NCBI GenBank assembly: GCA_030266985.1
Contig: JAJDJB010000004.1
Coordinates: 1 to 64,000, forward strand
DNA: 64,000 bases
Source of the DNA: Synergistaceae bacterium OttesenSCG-928-D05
GTDB lineage: Bacteria > Synergistota > Synergistia > Synergistales > Synergistaceae
Reading direction: 5' to 3'
Part shown: positions 56,163 to 64,000 of the stretch, in pieces
Layout: each line of letters starts with the position of its first letter
Position numbering within the stretch: the first letter of the stretch is position 1
Translations under genes and position numbers: made by a program
Notes under the pieces: model-generated
The model's input: only the letters and a program-made list of their open reading frames with translations
Database searches by the model: none
Told to the model about the DNA's origin: nothing

Positions 56163-57205
56163 TGAAGCATTCAACGAAGATCATCCTCAATATCGCGCTT
56201 ATCGCCTGTTTCGGCGTGTTTCTTTTCTGGGCGCAGGGCAACCTCGACGGTTACAAAGTCCAGATTCTTAACCTGATCGCGGTGAATACGATCCTTGCGT
56301 TAAGCCTGAACCTGATCTACGGCTACACGGGCATGTTCTCGCTTGGGCACGCGGGGTTCATGGCGATTGGCGCCTACGTCTGCGCGATTCTGATTTTGCC
56401 CGCCGCGCAGAAAGAAATGATGTATATCCTGGAACCGGTTATCTGGCCATTCTCCGTGATGCACGCGCCTTTCTTCGCGGCTGTGCTGGCCGCGGGGCTG
56501 GTTGCGGCTCTTCTGGGACTTTTGATTGCGCTGCCCGTACTGCGTCTGGGCGGCGACTATCTGGGCATCGCGACGCTGGGCTTCGCGGAAATTATCCGCA
56601 TCGTGTTCACGAATATCACCCCGATCACGAACGGCGCGCTGGGCCTGAAAGGGATTCCCGCGTACGCGAACCTTCCGTGGAACTTTTTCTGGTGCATTCT
56701 CACAATCTACGTGATTGTAAAACTGCTGTCGAGCAACTTCGGAAACTGCCTGCGCGCGATTCGCGACGACGAGGTCGCGGCGAAGGCGATGGGCATCAAT
56801 ACGTTCCGGTGCAAAGCGATCTCCTTCGCGGTCGGCGCGTTTTTCGCGGGCGTCGGCGGCGCGCTTATGGGGAGTTTGATCACGACGATCGACCCGAAAA
56901 TGTTCAACTTCCAGCTGACGTTTAATATCCTCATGATCGTCGTCGTGGGCGGGCTCGGCTCTATTACCGGCTCCGTCATCGGCGCGGTCGTTATCACAAT
57001 CCTGCTTGAGTGGCTGCGGTTCGTAGAATACACCGTCGAGATCGGCTCGTTCGTAATCCCCGGCGTTCCGGGCATGCGAATGGTCATTTTCTCGCTCGTG
57101 CTTCTTCTAATTATCCTTTACCGCAGAGAGGGAATCATCGGCGGGTATGAATTCAGCTGGGATGATCTCGTTAAAAGAGTAAACGCGAGGAGGGGCCGCA
57201 AATGA
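56162..57205 (+). CDS. livM: branched-chain amino acid ABC transporter, permease LivM
   Basis: Inner-membrane permease of 347 residues. Features: LNLIYGYTGMFSLGHAGFMAIGAYV, LRLGGDYLGIATLGFAEIIRIVF, and the ATPase-contact loop LRAIRDDEVAAKAMGINTFRCKAISFAVGAFFAGVGG. Overlaps livH by one base and livG by four (ATGA). Confidence 0.96.
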   Translation: MKHSTKIILNIALIACFGVFLFWAQGNLDGYKVQILNLIAVNTILALSLNLIYGYTGMFSLGHAGFMAIGAYVCAILILPAAQKEMMYILEPVIWPFSVMHAPFFAAVLAAGLVAALLGLLIALPVLRLGGDYLGIATLGFAEIIRIVFTNITPITNGALGLKGIPAYANLPWNFFWCILTIYVIVKLLSSNFGNCLRAIRDDEVAAKAMGINTFRCKAISFAVGAFFAGVGGALMGSLITTIDPKMFNFQLTFNILMIVVVGGLGSITGSVIGAVVITILLEWLRFVEYTVEIGSFVIPGVPGMRMVIFSLVLLLIILYRREGIIGGYEFSWDDLVKRVNARRGRK

Positions 57206-57990
57206 AAGATCCTGTCCTGAAGACGACGGGCGTCACGATGAAGTTCGGCGGCCTCACCGCAGTGGAAAAATTCGACATCGCGGTCGAAGAGGGCACCATC
57301 TCCAGTCTCATCGGCCCGAACGGCGCGGGAAAGACAACCTGCTTCAATATCATAACGGGTTTTTACCGTCCGACATTGGGCAGCGTTATTTTCATGGGGC
57401 GCGATATCACCGGCATGAAACCGCATCAGGTCTGCGAGGCAGGGATCGCGCGAACCTTCCAGAATATTCGCCTCTTTGCCGGCGGCACCGTACTGCAGAA
57501 CGTCATGACCGCCTGCTGGGTGCGCCAGAAATCGCCGTGGTGGTCCGCGCCGCTTTTGCTGCCGGGCGCACTGCGCGAAGAGCGTGAAATGCGCGATAAG
57601 TCGATGGAACTGCTCGAGGCGGTGGACCTTGCACACCTTGCGAAAGAAATCGCGACGGGACTCCCCTACGGCGCGCAGCGGCGTCTTGAAATCGCGCGCG
57701 CGCTCGCAACGCAACCGAAATTCCTCCTGCTCGACGAGCCTGCCGCTGGAATGAACCCGCAGGAAAGCAGCGAGCTCATGGATTTCATCAGAAAGATACG
57801 CGAGCAGTTCAAAATCACGATTCTGCTAATCGAACATGACATGAAGGTCGTCATGGGGATTTCCGAATGGATCCGCGTGCTGGACTACGGCGCTTTGATC
57901 GCGGAGGGAACGCCGGACGAAATCCGCGCGAATCCAAAAGTAATCGAGGCCTACCTGGGCAAGGAGGCGGCCGTTTATGTTAAAAATTGA
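57202..57990 (+). CDS. livG: branched-chain amino acid ABC transporter, ATPase LivG
   Basis: ATPase of 262 residues: Walker A GPNGAGKTT, the LivG-specific insert after the Q-loop (GIARTFQNIRLFAGGTVLQNVM), signature region LPYGAQRRLEIARALA, Walker B LLLDEPAAGMNP, and switch H in LLIEHDMKVVM. Coupled to livM by ATGA; overlaps livF by 14 bases. Confidence 0.97.
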   Translation: MKDPVLKTTGVTMKFGGLTAVEKFDIAVEEGTISSLIGPNGAGKTTCFNIITGFYRPTLGSVIFMGRDITGMKPHQVCEAGIARTFQNIRLFAGGTVLQNVMTACWVRQKSPWWSAPLLLPGALREEREMRDKSMELLEAVDLAHLAKEIATGLPYGAQRRLEIARALATQPKFLLLDEPAAGMNPQESSELMDFIRKIREQFKITILLIEHDMKVVMGISEWIRVLDYGALIAEGTPDEIRANPKVIEAYLGKEAAVYVKN

Positions 57991-58681
57991 GAATCTAAAG
58001 GTCCGCTACGGCGGCATTCAGGCAATCCGCGGCATTTCCCTGGAAGTCCCGCTTGGAAAGATCGTCACCCTGATCGGCGCGAACGGCGCGGGCAAGAGCA
58101 GCACGCTGCGCTCGATTGCGGGTTTGGTCAAGTCCAAGTCTGGAACGATCTCCTGGAAAGAAAAAAACATCACGACGATGCTGCCCGAAGAGATCTTAGC
58201 GCAGGGCGTGGCGCTCTGCCCCGAGGGCAGGCGGATATTCCCGCAGCTGACCGTGCTCGAGAATCTGAAGCTCGGCGCTTACATCCGCAGCGACAAGAAC
58301 GCGGTCGAGGAATCGATCGAACGTGCGTTCAAACTTTTCCCCAGGCTAAAAGAACGTTCGTGGCAGAAGGGCGGCACACTCTCCGGCGGCGAACAGCAGA
58401 TGCTGGCGCTTGCGCGCGCGCTGATGAGCGATCCTGAACTCCTCATGATGGACGAGCCTTCGCTCGGCCTGGCGCCGCTTTTGGTGGAGGAAGTCTTCCG
58501 CGTCATCCGCGAGATCAACAAAGAGGGCAAGACGGTCCTGCTGGTCGAGCAAAACGCTTTCGGCGCGCTGCAGATTGCCGATTACGCATACGTGCTTGAA
58601 GTCGGCGAGATCACGCTGGAGGGAAAGGGCGAGGACCTGCTCAGAGACGAACGCGTCATCAGCGCTTATCTCGGCGGCTAG
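57977..58681 (+). CDS. livF: branched-chain amino acid ABC transporter, ATPase LivF
   Basis: ATPase of 234 residues: Walker A GANGAGKSS, LivF-type CPEGRRIFPQLTVLENLKLGAY, signature LSGGEQQMLALARALM, Walker B LMMDEPSLGLAP, and LLVEQNAFGAL where the switch histidine is replaced by Gln/Asn as in other LivF. Last gene of the operon; terminator 20 bases on. Confidence 0.97.
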   Translation: MLKIENLKVRYGGIQAIRGISLEVPLGKIVTLIGANGAGKSSTLRSIAGLVKSKSGTISWKEKNITTMLPEEILAQGVALCPEGRRIFPQLTVLENLKLGAYIRSDKNAVEESIERAFKLFPRLKERSWQKGGTLSGGEQQMLALARALMSDPELLMMDEPSLGLAPLLVEEVFRVIREINKEGKTVLLVEQNAFGALQIADYAYVLEVGEITLEGKGEDLLRDERVISAYLGG

Positions 58682-58701
58682 CGCTGCCGCACAAAACAAG
58701 C

Positions 58702-58736
58702 AAAAATGGGAGACGTTTCTTATCTCCCATTTTTTA
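58702..58736 (+). terminator. rho-independent terminator of the liv operon
   Basis: AAAAATGGGAGA (58702-58713) pairs perfectly with 58723-58734, running into a T-rich tail. Confidence 0.92.
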
Positions 58737-58803
58737 TTTGCTTTTTCGCATGTTCAGTGGTAATCTCCGAATATCTAAAACGAAGTGAAAGGAAGCGCAT
58801 GGA

Positions 58804-59643
58804 ATGGTTCTTTGCTATCACAACAACACGTTCGGCCCCGTAGAGGAGTGCCGCCTGCCGGTCACGGACCTCATCATTCAGAGGGGGGTCGGCGTTTTTG
58901 AATCGATTCGAACATACGATAAACACACGTTCGCGATGGGACCGCACTTGGATCGTCTCGCGGAAAGCGCGCGGCTTTCCGGCATCGCAGCCGATAAAAT
59001 TCTGTCTCAGCTTCCCGATATTATTAACGAAGGACTCCGGCACCCTGACGCGCCCGAGGGTGACATGCTTATAAAGCCCTTCGTCACGGGCGGACTCATT
59101 AACAACAGAGGCCATTTCCCCGCGCCCGATTTCTTCGTTATTTTTGAAGAGATGCATCCGATCGCTCCGGAAACAATCAAAAACGGAATCACGCTGCAGC
59201 CTAGCTATCTGGAGCGTCCTTTTCCGCTGATCAAAACAACGTCGTACCTGACCGGTTTGATTCCAATGCGGGATGCGCCGTCAAATGTTTACGAAACGCT
59301 CTACTGCTGCGGGGGCGAGATTACCGAATCCCTGCGGAGCAGTTTTTATCTTTGTATAGACGGGAAACTCATTACAGCGCCCGTGGGGAAAGTTCTGCGC
59401 GGCGTCACGCGTGAAATCATCCTCACGCTCGCCTCGGAGAACGGCTTCCAGATCGAAGAACGCTGCCCGCACATGGATGAACTTCCAAACGCTCAGGAGG
59501 CGTTTATTTCTGGCTCCGCCAAAGAGGTGCTGTCCGTTGTGAAAGTCGGTACGCAGAAAATCGGACTTGGCCGCCCCGGCCCTGTCGCAAAACACATTCA
59601 CAAGCTCTTTCTTTCCAACATCAGCCGCTGGCTGGACAAGTAA
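58804..59643 (+). CDS. class IV PLP aminotransferase (branched-chain/aminodeoxychorismate lyase type)
   Basis: Fold-type IV PLP enzyme of 279 residues. Landmarks: GVGVFESIRTYDKHTFAMGPHLDRLAESARLSG at the N-terminus, PLP lysine K144 in FPLIKTTSYLTGL, and CGGEITESLRSSFYLCIDGKLITAP followed by LRGVTREIILTLA. It could be a branched-chain or D-amino acid aminotransferase, or PabC; the sequence does not settle it. Location right after livKHMGF favours amino acid transamination in fermentation (inference). Ends at its own terminator. Confidence 0.9.
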   Translation: MVLCYHNNTFGPVEECRLPVTDLIIQRGVGVFESIRTYDKHTFAMGPHLDRLAESARLSGIAADKILSQLPDIINEGLRHPDAPEGDMLIKPFVTGGLINNRGHFPAPDFFVIFEEMHPIAPETIKNGITLQPSYLERPFPLIKTTSYLTGLIPMRDAPSNVYETLYCCGGEITESLRSSFYLCIDGKLITAPVGKVLRGVTREIILTLASENGFQIEERCPHMDELPNAQEAFISGSAKEVLSVVKVGTQKIGLGRPGPVAKHIHKLFLSNISRWLDK

Positions 59644-59657
59644 AAATCGCAGGATAC

Positions 59658-59690
59658 AAACGGCCGCCTTTGCGCGGCCGTTTTGCTTTA
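59658..59690 (+). terminator. rho-independent terminator of the aminotransferase gene
   Basis: AAACGGCCGC (59658-59667) pairs with GCGGCCGTTT (59674-59683) around a 6-base loop, followed by T-rich sequence. Confidence 0.88.
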
Positions 59691-59782
59691 TCAAAGTTTT
59701 ACGTAAGGCACGGTGCAAAAAGCATACTTTTACGGTACAATCTTGCATGCAAAAAATAGTACCGGCAGAGGTGTAAAAAATT

Positions 59783-60997
59783 ATGAAATTCATGATCTTT
59801 TTCGACATGATCCAAACGGTCGCTTTCGCGGCATTCCTGCTGTTCATCGGAACCCTCCTGTGCAGGAAAATTTCCTTTCTCAACAAATACAACATTCCCG
59901 CGCCCGTCGTCGGCGGTCTGATTTTCGCGTTCCTCAACTGGGGACTGCAATCCGCGCTGATCGGAATGCGTTTCGATACGACGCTCCAGGACCCCTTCAT
60001 GATCGCCTTCTTCACGACAATCGGACTCGGCGCAAGTATGAAACTCCTGAAAGAAGGCGGGAAGCATCTTGTTGTGTTTCTCGCAATCGCATCGACTCTG
60101 CTTGTTCTGCAGAACGCCGTAGCGTGGGGACTCTCCATCGTGACCGGCATCAACCCGCTGCTCGGTTTGCTCGCGGGCTCGATCACGATGAGCGGCGGAC
60201 ACGGAACAGGCGCGACTTTCGCGCGCTTTTTTACGCAGGAATATCATTTGGCGGGCGCAATGGAGCTTGCGATGGCGGCGGCGACGTTCGGCCTCGTATC
60301 GGGCTCGCTGATTGGCGGACCGATCGCGCGGCGGCTGATCCTCAAAAAACAACTGCGCTCCGGGATAGCGGCGCAGGATGAGCAGGCCAAAGCGGTCGAA
60401 GAAACGATCCTTGAAGCGGAACAAGCGCCGGTGACAAAGGAAGATATCCTGTCCGCGATTTTCCAGATCACGTTCTGCATGGGCGTAGGCTCTGTCGTCT
60501 ACGGCTTTTTCCTGCAAATGAACATTAAAGTGCCGACTTATCTCTTCGCGCTCTTTGTGGGAATCATCGTGCGCAACCTCGCGGACTTCACGGGGATTTA
60601 CAAAGTCAGCACGAGACTAATCGACCTCATGGGAAGCGTCTCGCTCTCGCTCTTCCTCGCGATGGCGCTGATGTCGCTCAAACTGTGGGAGCTCGTGGAT
60701 CTCGCGCTGCCCATGTTCGTCATCCTCCTGGGGCAGGTCGTGCTCATGGCGTGCTTCGCAACCTTTGTCACGTTTAAATTGAACGGCGCGGATTACGACG
60801 CGGCGGTGCTCGCGGGCGGACACTGCGGATTTGGGCTCGGGGCAACGCCGAACGCAATTGCGAACATGCAGGCAATCACCAACAAATACGGCCCTGCGCC
60901 GCGCGCCTTTTTCCTCGTCTCCATCGTGGGCGCTTTCTTCATCGACGTCGTCAACGCCTTCGTGATTCAAGGTTTTGTCTCGTTGATGATGATGTAA
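59783..60997 (+). CDS. gltS: sodium/glutamate symporter GltS
   Basis: Polytopic carrier of 404 residues. GltS features: two inverted halves, with YNIPAPVVGGLIFAFLNW and the first re-entrant loop AGSITMSGGHGTGATFARFF, and in the second half GGHCGFGLGATPNAIANMQAITNKYGPAPRAFFLV. The family imports glutamate with Na+. A hydrophilic loop rich in Glu (about 195-220) links the halves. Fits an amino-acid-fermenting lifestyle. Confidence 0.95.
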   Translation: MKFMIFFDMIQTVAFAAFLLFIGTLLCRKISFLNKYNIPAPVVGGLIFAFLNWGLQSALIGMRFDTTLQDPFMIAFFTTIGLGASMKLLKEGGKHLVVFLAIASTLLVLQNAVAWGLSIVTGINPLLGLLAGSITMSGGHGTGATFARFFTQEYHLAGAMELAMAAATFGLVSGSLIGGPIARRLILKKQLRSGIAAQDEQAKAVEETILEAEQAPVTKEDILSAIFQITFCMGVGSVVYGFFLQMNIKVPTYLFALFVGIIVRNLADFTGIYKVSTRLIDLMGSVSLSLFLAMALMSLKLWELVDLALPMFVILLGQVVLMACFATFVTFKLNGADYDAAVLAGGHCGFGLGATPNAIANMQAITNKYGPAPRAFFLVSIVGAFFIDVVNAFVIQGFVSLMMM

Positions 60998-61023
60998 AAA
61001 ACAGAAAAATATTTGTAAAAAAG

Positions 61024-61065
61024 AAAGGCCTTCGCGATCCCTTTGGGGAAACGAAGGCCTTTTTT
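61024..61065. terminator. bidirectional terminator between gltS and radA
   Basis: AAAGGCCTTCG (61024-61034) pairs perfectly with 61052-61062, with T-runs on both strands, between convergent genes. Confidence 0.92.
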
Positions 61066-61077
61066 ATTCTTTCTTTT

Positions 61078-62421
61078 TTATTTTAGAAACAGCGTCAAAA
61101 CTTCGTGGAGCGAAGCTACCTTAATCGTTTCAAGCGGCCAGTCATCCTTCGGGGTTCGTTTGCTGATGACCGCGCGTTTGAATCCCAACCGCGCGGCTTC
61201 CTTCAGGCGCATCAAAGTCCGCCCAGCAGGACGCACTTCGCCGGCTAGCCCGACTTCTCCGATAAAGCAAACGTCCGCGGGCAGCGGAAGGTCTTTCAGC
61301 GCGGAGGCCAGCGACACGCAGATACCAAGGTCCGCGGATGGATCGCGCAGCGAAAGTCCGCCCGTTACGTTCAAATAGACGTCGCTCGTGCGCGAAGAGA
61401 GACCGCAGCGCCGTTCCAGTACGGCGAGCAGCAGCTGCAGACGGTTCGTTTCGATTCCGCGCGCGGTTCTTCTCGGGTAGGGAAAGGGCGTCGTACAGGA
61501 AAGCGCCTGTATTTCCGCCGCAAGCGAACGGGAACCTTCCAGCACCATCGCAATCGAAACGCCGGAGCTGCCAAGGTCGGTGCCGTTCCAATAAAGTCGA
61601 CTGGGATCCATGACTGCGGACAGTCCTTTGTCCGACATCTCGAAGATGCCAAGTTCTTCCGTGCTGCCATATCTGTTTTTTTCAGCGCGCAGCAACCGGT
61701 TCGGCGAGTTTTGTTCGCCGGAGAATAACAGGACGACGTCGACAAGGTGTTCCAGAAGTTTTGGCCCTGCGATCTGTCCCTGCTTCGTGATATGTCCGAC
61801 CAGCACGGCCGGAATCTGGCAGCGCTTCGCGACTTCGACCGCCATGGAGGCGACGCCCCGCACCTGATTCGGAGAACCCGCCCAGCCTTGCTCCTCGTCT
61901 GCGCGAAAAGCCTGCACGCTGTCAACGACCATGAATTCGTATCCCTCGGCCGCTTCCAGCGAGGATACCAAATCGCTCTCGCACAAAAGGTCGAGCCCGT
62001 CTACCATGAGGCCAAGTCTACGTCCGCGCAGCGCAAGCTGCCCGGATGATTCTTCGCCGGAAATATATAAAACCTTATGTCCCTTTTTCGCCATTTCCGC
62101 GCAAACCTGAAGCAGCAGCGTCGATTTCCCGACGCCGGGTTCGCCGCCAAGCAGCGTAACGCCGCCCGCAACCCAGCCGCCGCCAAGCACGCGGTCAAGT
62201 TCTTCAATCCCAGATGGAATGCGACTCTGCTCTTGTACGTCGAGCCCGCGAATCGGCGAAACTTTTTTATGCGCCGTAACCGCTCCTTTTTTGGAGAGCG
62301 GCAGAGGCGCTTCTGGTTCCATCGTTCCCCATTCGCCGCACGAGGGGCATTTGCCTACCATCGTGAGGCTGATGTGCCCGCAGTCTGCGCACTTATATCG
62401 TGAAATGTCTTTTTTCGCCAT
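61078..62421 (-). CDS. radA: DNA repair protein RadA/Sms
   Basis: Branch-migration ATPase of 447 residues. N-terminal zinc finger CADCGHISLTMVGKCPSCGEW, RecA-like core with Walker A GGEPGVGKSTLL, the RadA motif KNRYGSTEELG, and the C-terminal Lon-protease-like domain (LSSRTSDVYLNVTGGLSLRDPSADLGICVSLASAL). The next gene (PHP) is seven bases upstream on the same strand, so they are co-transcribed. Confidence 0.97.
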   Translation of the reverse strand: MAKKDISRYKCADCGHISLTMVGKCPSCGEWGTMEPEAPLPLSKKGAVTAHKKVSPIRGLDVQEQSRIPSGIEELDRVLGGGWVAGGVTLLGGEPGVGKSTLLLQVCAEMAKKGHKVLYISGEESSGQLALRGRRLGLMVDGLDLLCESDLVSSLEAAEGYEFMVVDSVQAFRADEEQGWAGSPNQVRGVASMAVEVAKRCQIPAVLVGHITKQGQIAGPKLLEHLVDVVLLFSGEQNSPNRLLRAEKNRYGSTEELGIFEMSDKGLSAVMDPSRLYWNGTDLGSSGVSIAMVLEGSRSLAAEIQALSCTTPFPYPRRTARGIETNRLQLLLAVLERRCGLSSRTSDVYLNVTGGLSLRDPSADLGICVSLASALKDLPLPADVCFIGEVGLAGEVRPAGRTLMRLKEAARLGFKRAVISKRTPKDDWPLETIKVASLHEVLTLFLK

Positions 62422-62427
62422 TAATCT

Positions 62428-63177
62428 CTACCCCCACGGCCACGAAATCCGCCGGCCGTCTTCGCCGCGAATTGCCTTTTTTACTTCCTCGAACGTCGGC
62501 TCTTCCAGCATCATCTTCGTGCAGTTTGCGCGCGAAAGGCTTTCAAGCATGTGCGAGTCGGAGGATCGGATAAACGTACGCCCGGGATACTGCTCGCGCC
62601 ATTCGTTCGCCTCAACGGAATCGACGCGGCGCGAAAGTTCGAACGCGTCCGCGGGATAATCAAGCGGCATCGGCCCGAGTGCAGCCGGGAAAGAAAACGC
62701 GGGGCGGTCGACATGCGCCAGAATCGCAAGCCCGCCCATCTCGTGCACTTTTTCCACGATCTGGTCAATTTCATAGCCCGCGCCTTGAATCAGCAGCACG
62801 TCTTCCTCTTTTACGATGTTGTTGTTTTCGTCGACGACGACCTGATAGCCGAAGTAGTCGACGTCATTCGGAATTTTTCTGACGCGCTCCCAGAGCCACG
62901 CTTTATAGGCAAGCGCGACGTCATAATCCGGAAAAACGCACAATGTATGAATGTCTTCCGCGCTTTGCGTTTCGACGCAGGGAAGAACGACGGGGTTTCC
63001 GGCCGCGGCCGCCGCAACGCCCGGATAATTTTCACAGGTGTTGTGGTCCGCGATCCCGATGATGTCAATCTCGGCTTCGCGCACTTTCCGCACGATGTCG
63101 GGCGCGCCCATTTCCAACTCTCCGCAGGGCGAAAGTGCGGTATGGATGTGAAGATCCACCCAGAAAGGCTTCAGCAA
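62428..63177 (-). CDS. PHP-domain phosphoesterase
   Basis: Metal-dependent phosphoesterase of 249 residues. PHP motifs: DLHIHTALSPCG, IGIADHNTCENY, LAILAHVDRPAFSF and a C-terminal SDSHMLESL, supplying the histidine/aspartate metal ligands. Such proteins with an inserted DEDENNIVKEEDVL-like segment sit next to DRTGG and hydrogenase-like genes in anaerobes, as here. Substrate unknown (nucleotide or histidinol-phosphate-like). Confidence 0.9.
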   Translation of the reverse strand: MLKPFWVDLHIHTALSPCGELEMGAPDIVRKVREAEIDIIGIADHNTCENYPGVAAAAAGNPVVLPCVETQSAEDIHTLCVFPDYDVALAYKAWLWERVRKIPNDVDYFGYQVVVDENNNIVKEEDVLLIQGAGYEIDQIVEKVHEMGGLAILAHVDRPAFSFPAALGPMPLDYPADAFELSRRVDSVEANEWREQYPGRTFIRSSDSHMLESLSRANCTKMMLEEPTFEEVKKAIRGEDGRRISWPWG

Positions 63178-63186
63178 AACGGCCCG

Positions 63187-63522
63187 TTACTCTCCCAGCC
63201 CGAGTTCGGCAAGTTTCCCGCAAATTCCGTAGATCGTTTCGCCAACGGTGGCGATGCAGATTTTTTCTTCCTCGCAGCGCAGCTTGAGTTCCGGGGTCGC
63301 TTTTCTGCCCGCAGCGATGAGGATCAGCGGGAGATCTTTCAAAACGGCGACTGCTGCCACGTTCAGATGTGTCTGAATCGTTACCCATGCGGCGCCCTCA
63401 GGTGCGGTGCCCATCACAAAACTCAGCAGGTCACCCGCCGTAACTTGCGTGACTTCGCGCTCCCCGTCTCCGGGGGTCTGCACGTCGGCGCCAAGCGCCT
63501 TACATAATTCATTTATTTTCAT
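63187..63522 (-). CDS. DRTGG-domain protein
   Basis: Protein of 111 residues beginning at ATG 63522 (MKINELCKALGADVQTPG), one base after the stop of the hydrogenase-like gene, with GGAAGGATCAAT upstream. The DRTGG-like core is VTQVTAGDLLSFVMGTAPEGAAWVTIQTHLNVAAVAVLKDLPLILIA followed by CIATVGETIYGICGKLAELG. In Clostridia-like anaerobes these small proteins lie in clusters with iron hydrogenase, PHP and anti-sigma-type kinase genes. Role not established; probable ligand-binding regulator. Confidence 0.85.
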   Translation of the reverse strand: MKINELCKALGADVQTPGDGEREVTQVTAGDLLSFVMGTAPEGAAWVTIQTHLNVAAVAVLKDLPLILIAAGRKATPELKLRCEEEKICIATVGETIYGICGKLAELGLGE

Positions 63523-63523
63523 T

Positions 63524-64000
63524 CTATTGATCCTTCCTCTTAGAGGTGTGCGGCTGCGATTCCGAGAGGAATACGATTCTGTTCGCGAGAGACGCGATCC
63601 CTTCCCGGAGTTTAAAAATGCAATCCGTAATAGAACCGTGCCCGCGCACAATCTCTTCCGCCATAGCCTGGCAGGAAGGGCGTCCGCAAGCGCCGCAGTC
63701 GATGTGCGGCAGCCCGGCATAGACTTCTTTCATCTGCTGGAGCTTCAACATTGCGTCCGCCACGTTATCGGACAACGGCATACGCGGACGCGGCTGGTAT
63801 TCGCTCGTGATGGACCAGAAGTCCATGGAATAAAGATCTTCCGCCCGCGCAAGCTCACGCGGCGTGATTTCCCAGTCCGCCTCGATATTATTCAGGCGCA
63901 GGTTCGCGAGGAAACGGGATTCCGCCGTGCCAATGCCGCCGACGCAGCCTGTGTCGCAAACGCGGCACTCGACAAAATCGACGCCGCGCAGACGCCCGAG
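63524..64000 (-). CDS. iron-only hydrogenase large-subunit-like Fe-S protein (N-terminal part outside window)
   Basis: C-terminal 158 residues of a longer protein; the frame is open to base 64000. It contains VDFVECRVCDTGCVGGIG, a segment typical of hydrogenase-like proteins that lack the full H-cluster, and then a Fes/[4Fe-4S] domain with LPHIDCGACGRPSCQAMAEEIVRG and the fourth Cys in TDCIF. It overlaps operon-fashion with the DRTGG gene. Electron transfer or redox sensing rather than H2 production is likely (inference from family members with this tail). Confidence 0.85.
   Translation of the reverse strand, partial: LGRLRGVDFVECRVCDTGCVGGIGTAESRFLANLRLNNIEADWEITPRELARAEDLYSMDFWSITSEYQPRPRMPLSDNVADAMLKLQQMKEVYAGLPHIDCGACGRPSCQAMAEEIVRGHGSITDCIFKLREGIASLANRIVFLSESQPHTSKRKDQ

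Overview
The window looks like chromosomal DNA of an amino-acid-fermenting anaerobe of the phylum Synergistota (Synergistetes). The evidence is two secreted proteins ending in Synergist-CTERM-type tails (47226-50258, the clearer one, and 44045-45178), a selenocysteine-containing glycine reductase locus, a complete branched-chain amino acid ABC importer, a GltS glutamate carrier, hybrid cluster protein and several ferredoxin-type proteins. DegP, a Spy/CpxP-like protein and lipoprotein machinery fit a diderm envelope. The genus cannot be read from the sequence.

Layout. 1-7.2 kb: envelope-stress genes (partial OmpR-type regulator, Spy-like protein, YqjD/E/K-like membrane trio, DegP), a tRNA-Cys, and a GNAT plus AlaX-type editing pair. 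7.4-11.5 kb: a four-gene operon (cupin, iron alcohol dehydrogenase, cyclophilin-like lipoprotein, ferredoxin-tailed aldo/keto reductase) behind a MerR-type 19-bp-spacer promoter, with the merR gene divergent. 11.5-19 kb: housekeeping block rpmH-rnpA-yidD-yidC-jag-lgt facing rpsT, then holA and leuS. 19-24.6 kb: a CdaR-type regulator divergent from grdE-grdB-grdX-trx-grdA. GrdB and GrdA each need UGA read as selenocysteine, so both are longer than a plain ORF scan shows. 24.6-30.7 kb: unknown protein, pseudopilin, thioesterase, Tet(M)-like ribosome-protection GTPase coupled to a ferredoxin-nitroreductase, and a secreted serpin.

30.7-42.2 kb is an accessory island that is visibly AT-richer in its dynamin part. 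It holds a short HTH protein and its HTH-WYL paralogue, a dynamin-like GTPase with a degenerate G3 motif, and an operon of a HerA-type pump ATPase, an LHH (HNH/EndoVII) nuclease toxin and a SUKH immunity protein. Two small membrane or coiled-coil proteins and a 700-residue repeat-containing membrane protein follow. Three island promoters share one unusual module, CCACTTATCnTGwCGyACC followed seven bases later by a -10 box. One of them sits inside a 75-bp inverted repeat that would hide the ribosome-binding site only in read-through RNA. This is the best candidate for an undescribed conflict or defence system.

42.2-50.7 kb: rmuC, the two sorted surface proteins, and a DUF1659-like protein flanked by inverted copies of a ~37-bp repeat. 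50.7-53.7 kb: hcp, its Fe-S partner and an Rrf2 regulator with a palindromic operator. 54-58.7 kb: livKHMGF. 58.8-64 kb: class IV aminotransferase, gltS, radA, a PHP phosphoesterase, a DRTGG protein and the C-terminal part of an iron-hydrogenase-like protein cut by the window edge.

Metabolically, the importer, GltS, glycine reductase, thioredoxin, aminotransferase and redox proteins describe peptide and amino acid fermentation with Stickland-type glycine reduction. All functional calls rest on motif reading by eye; no database search was run.
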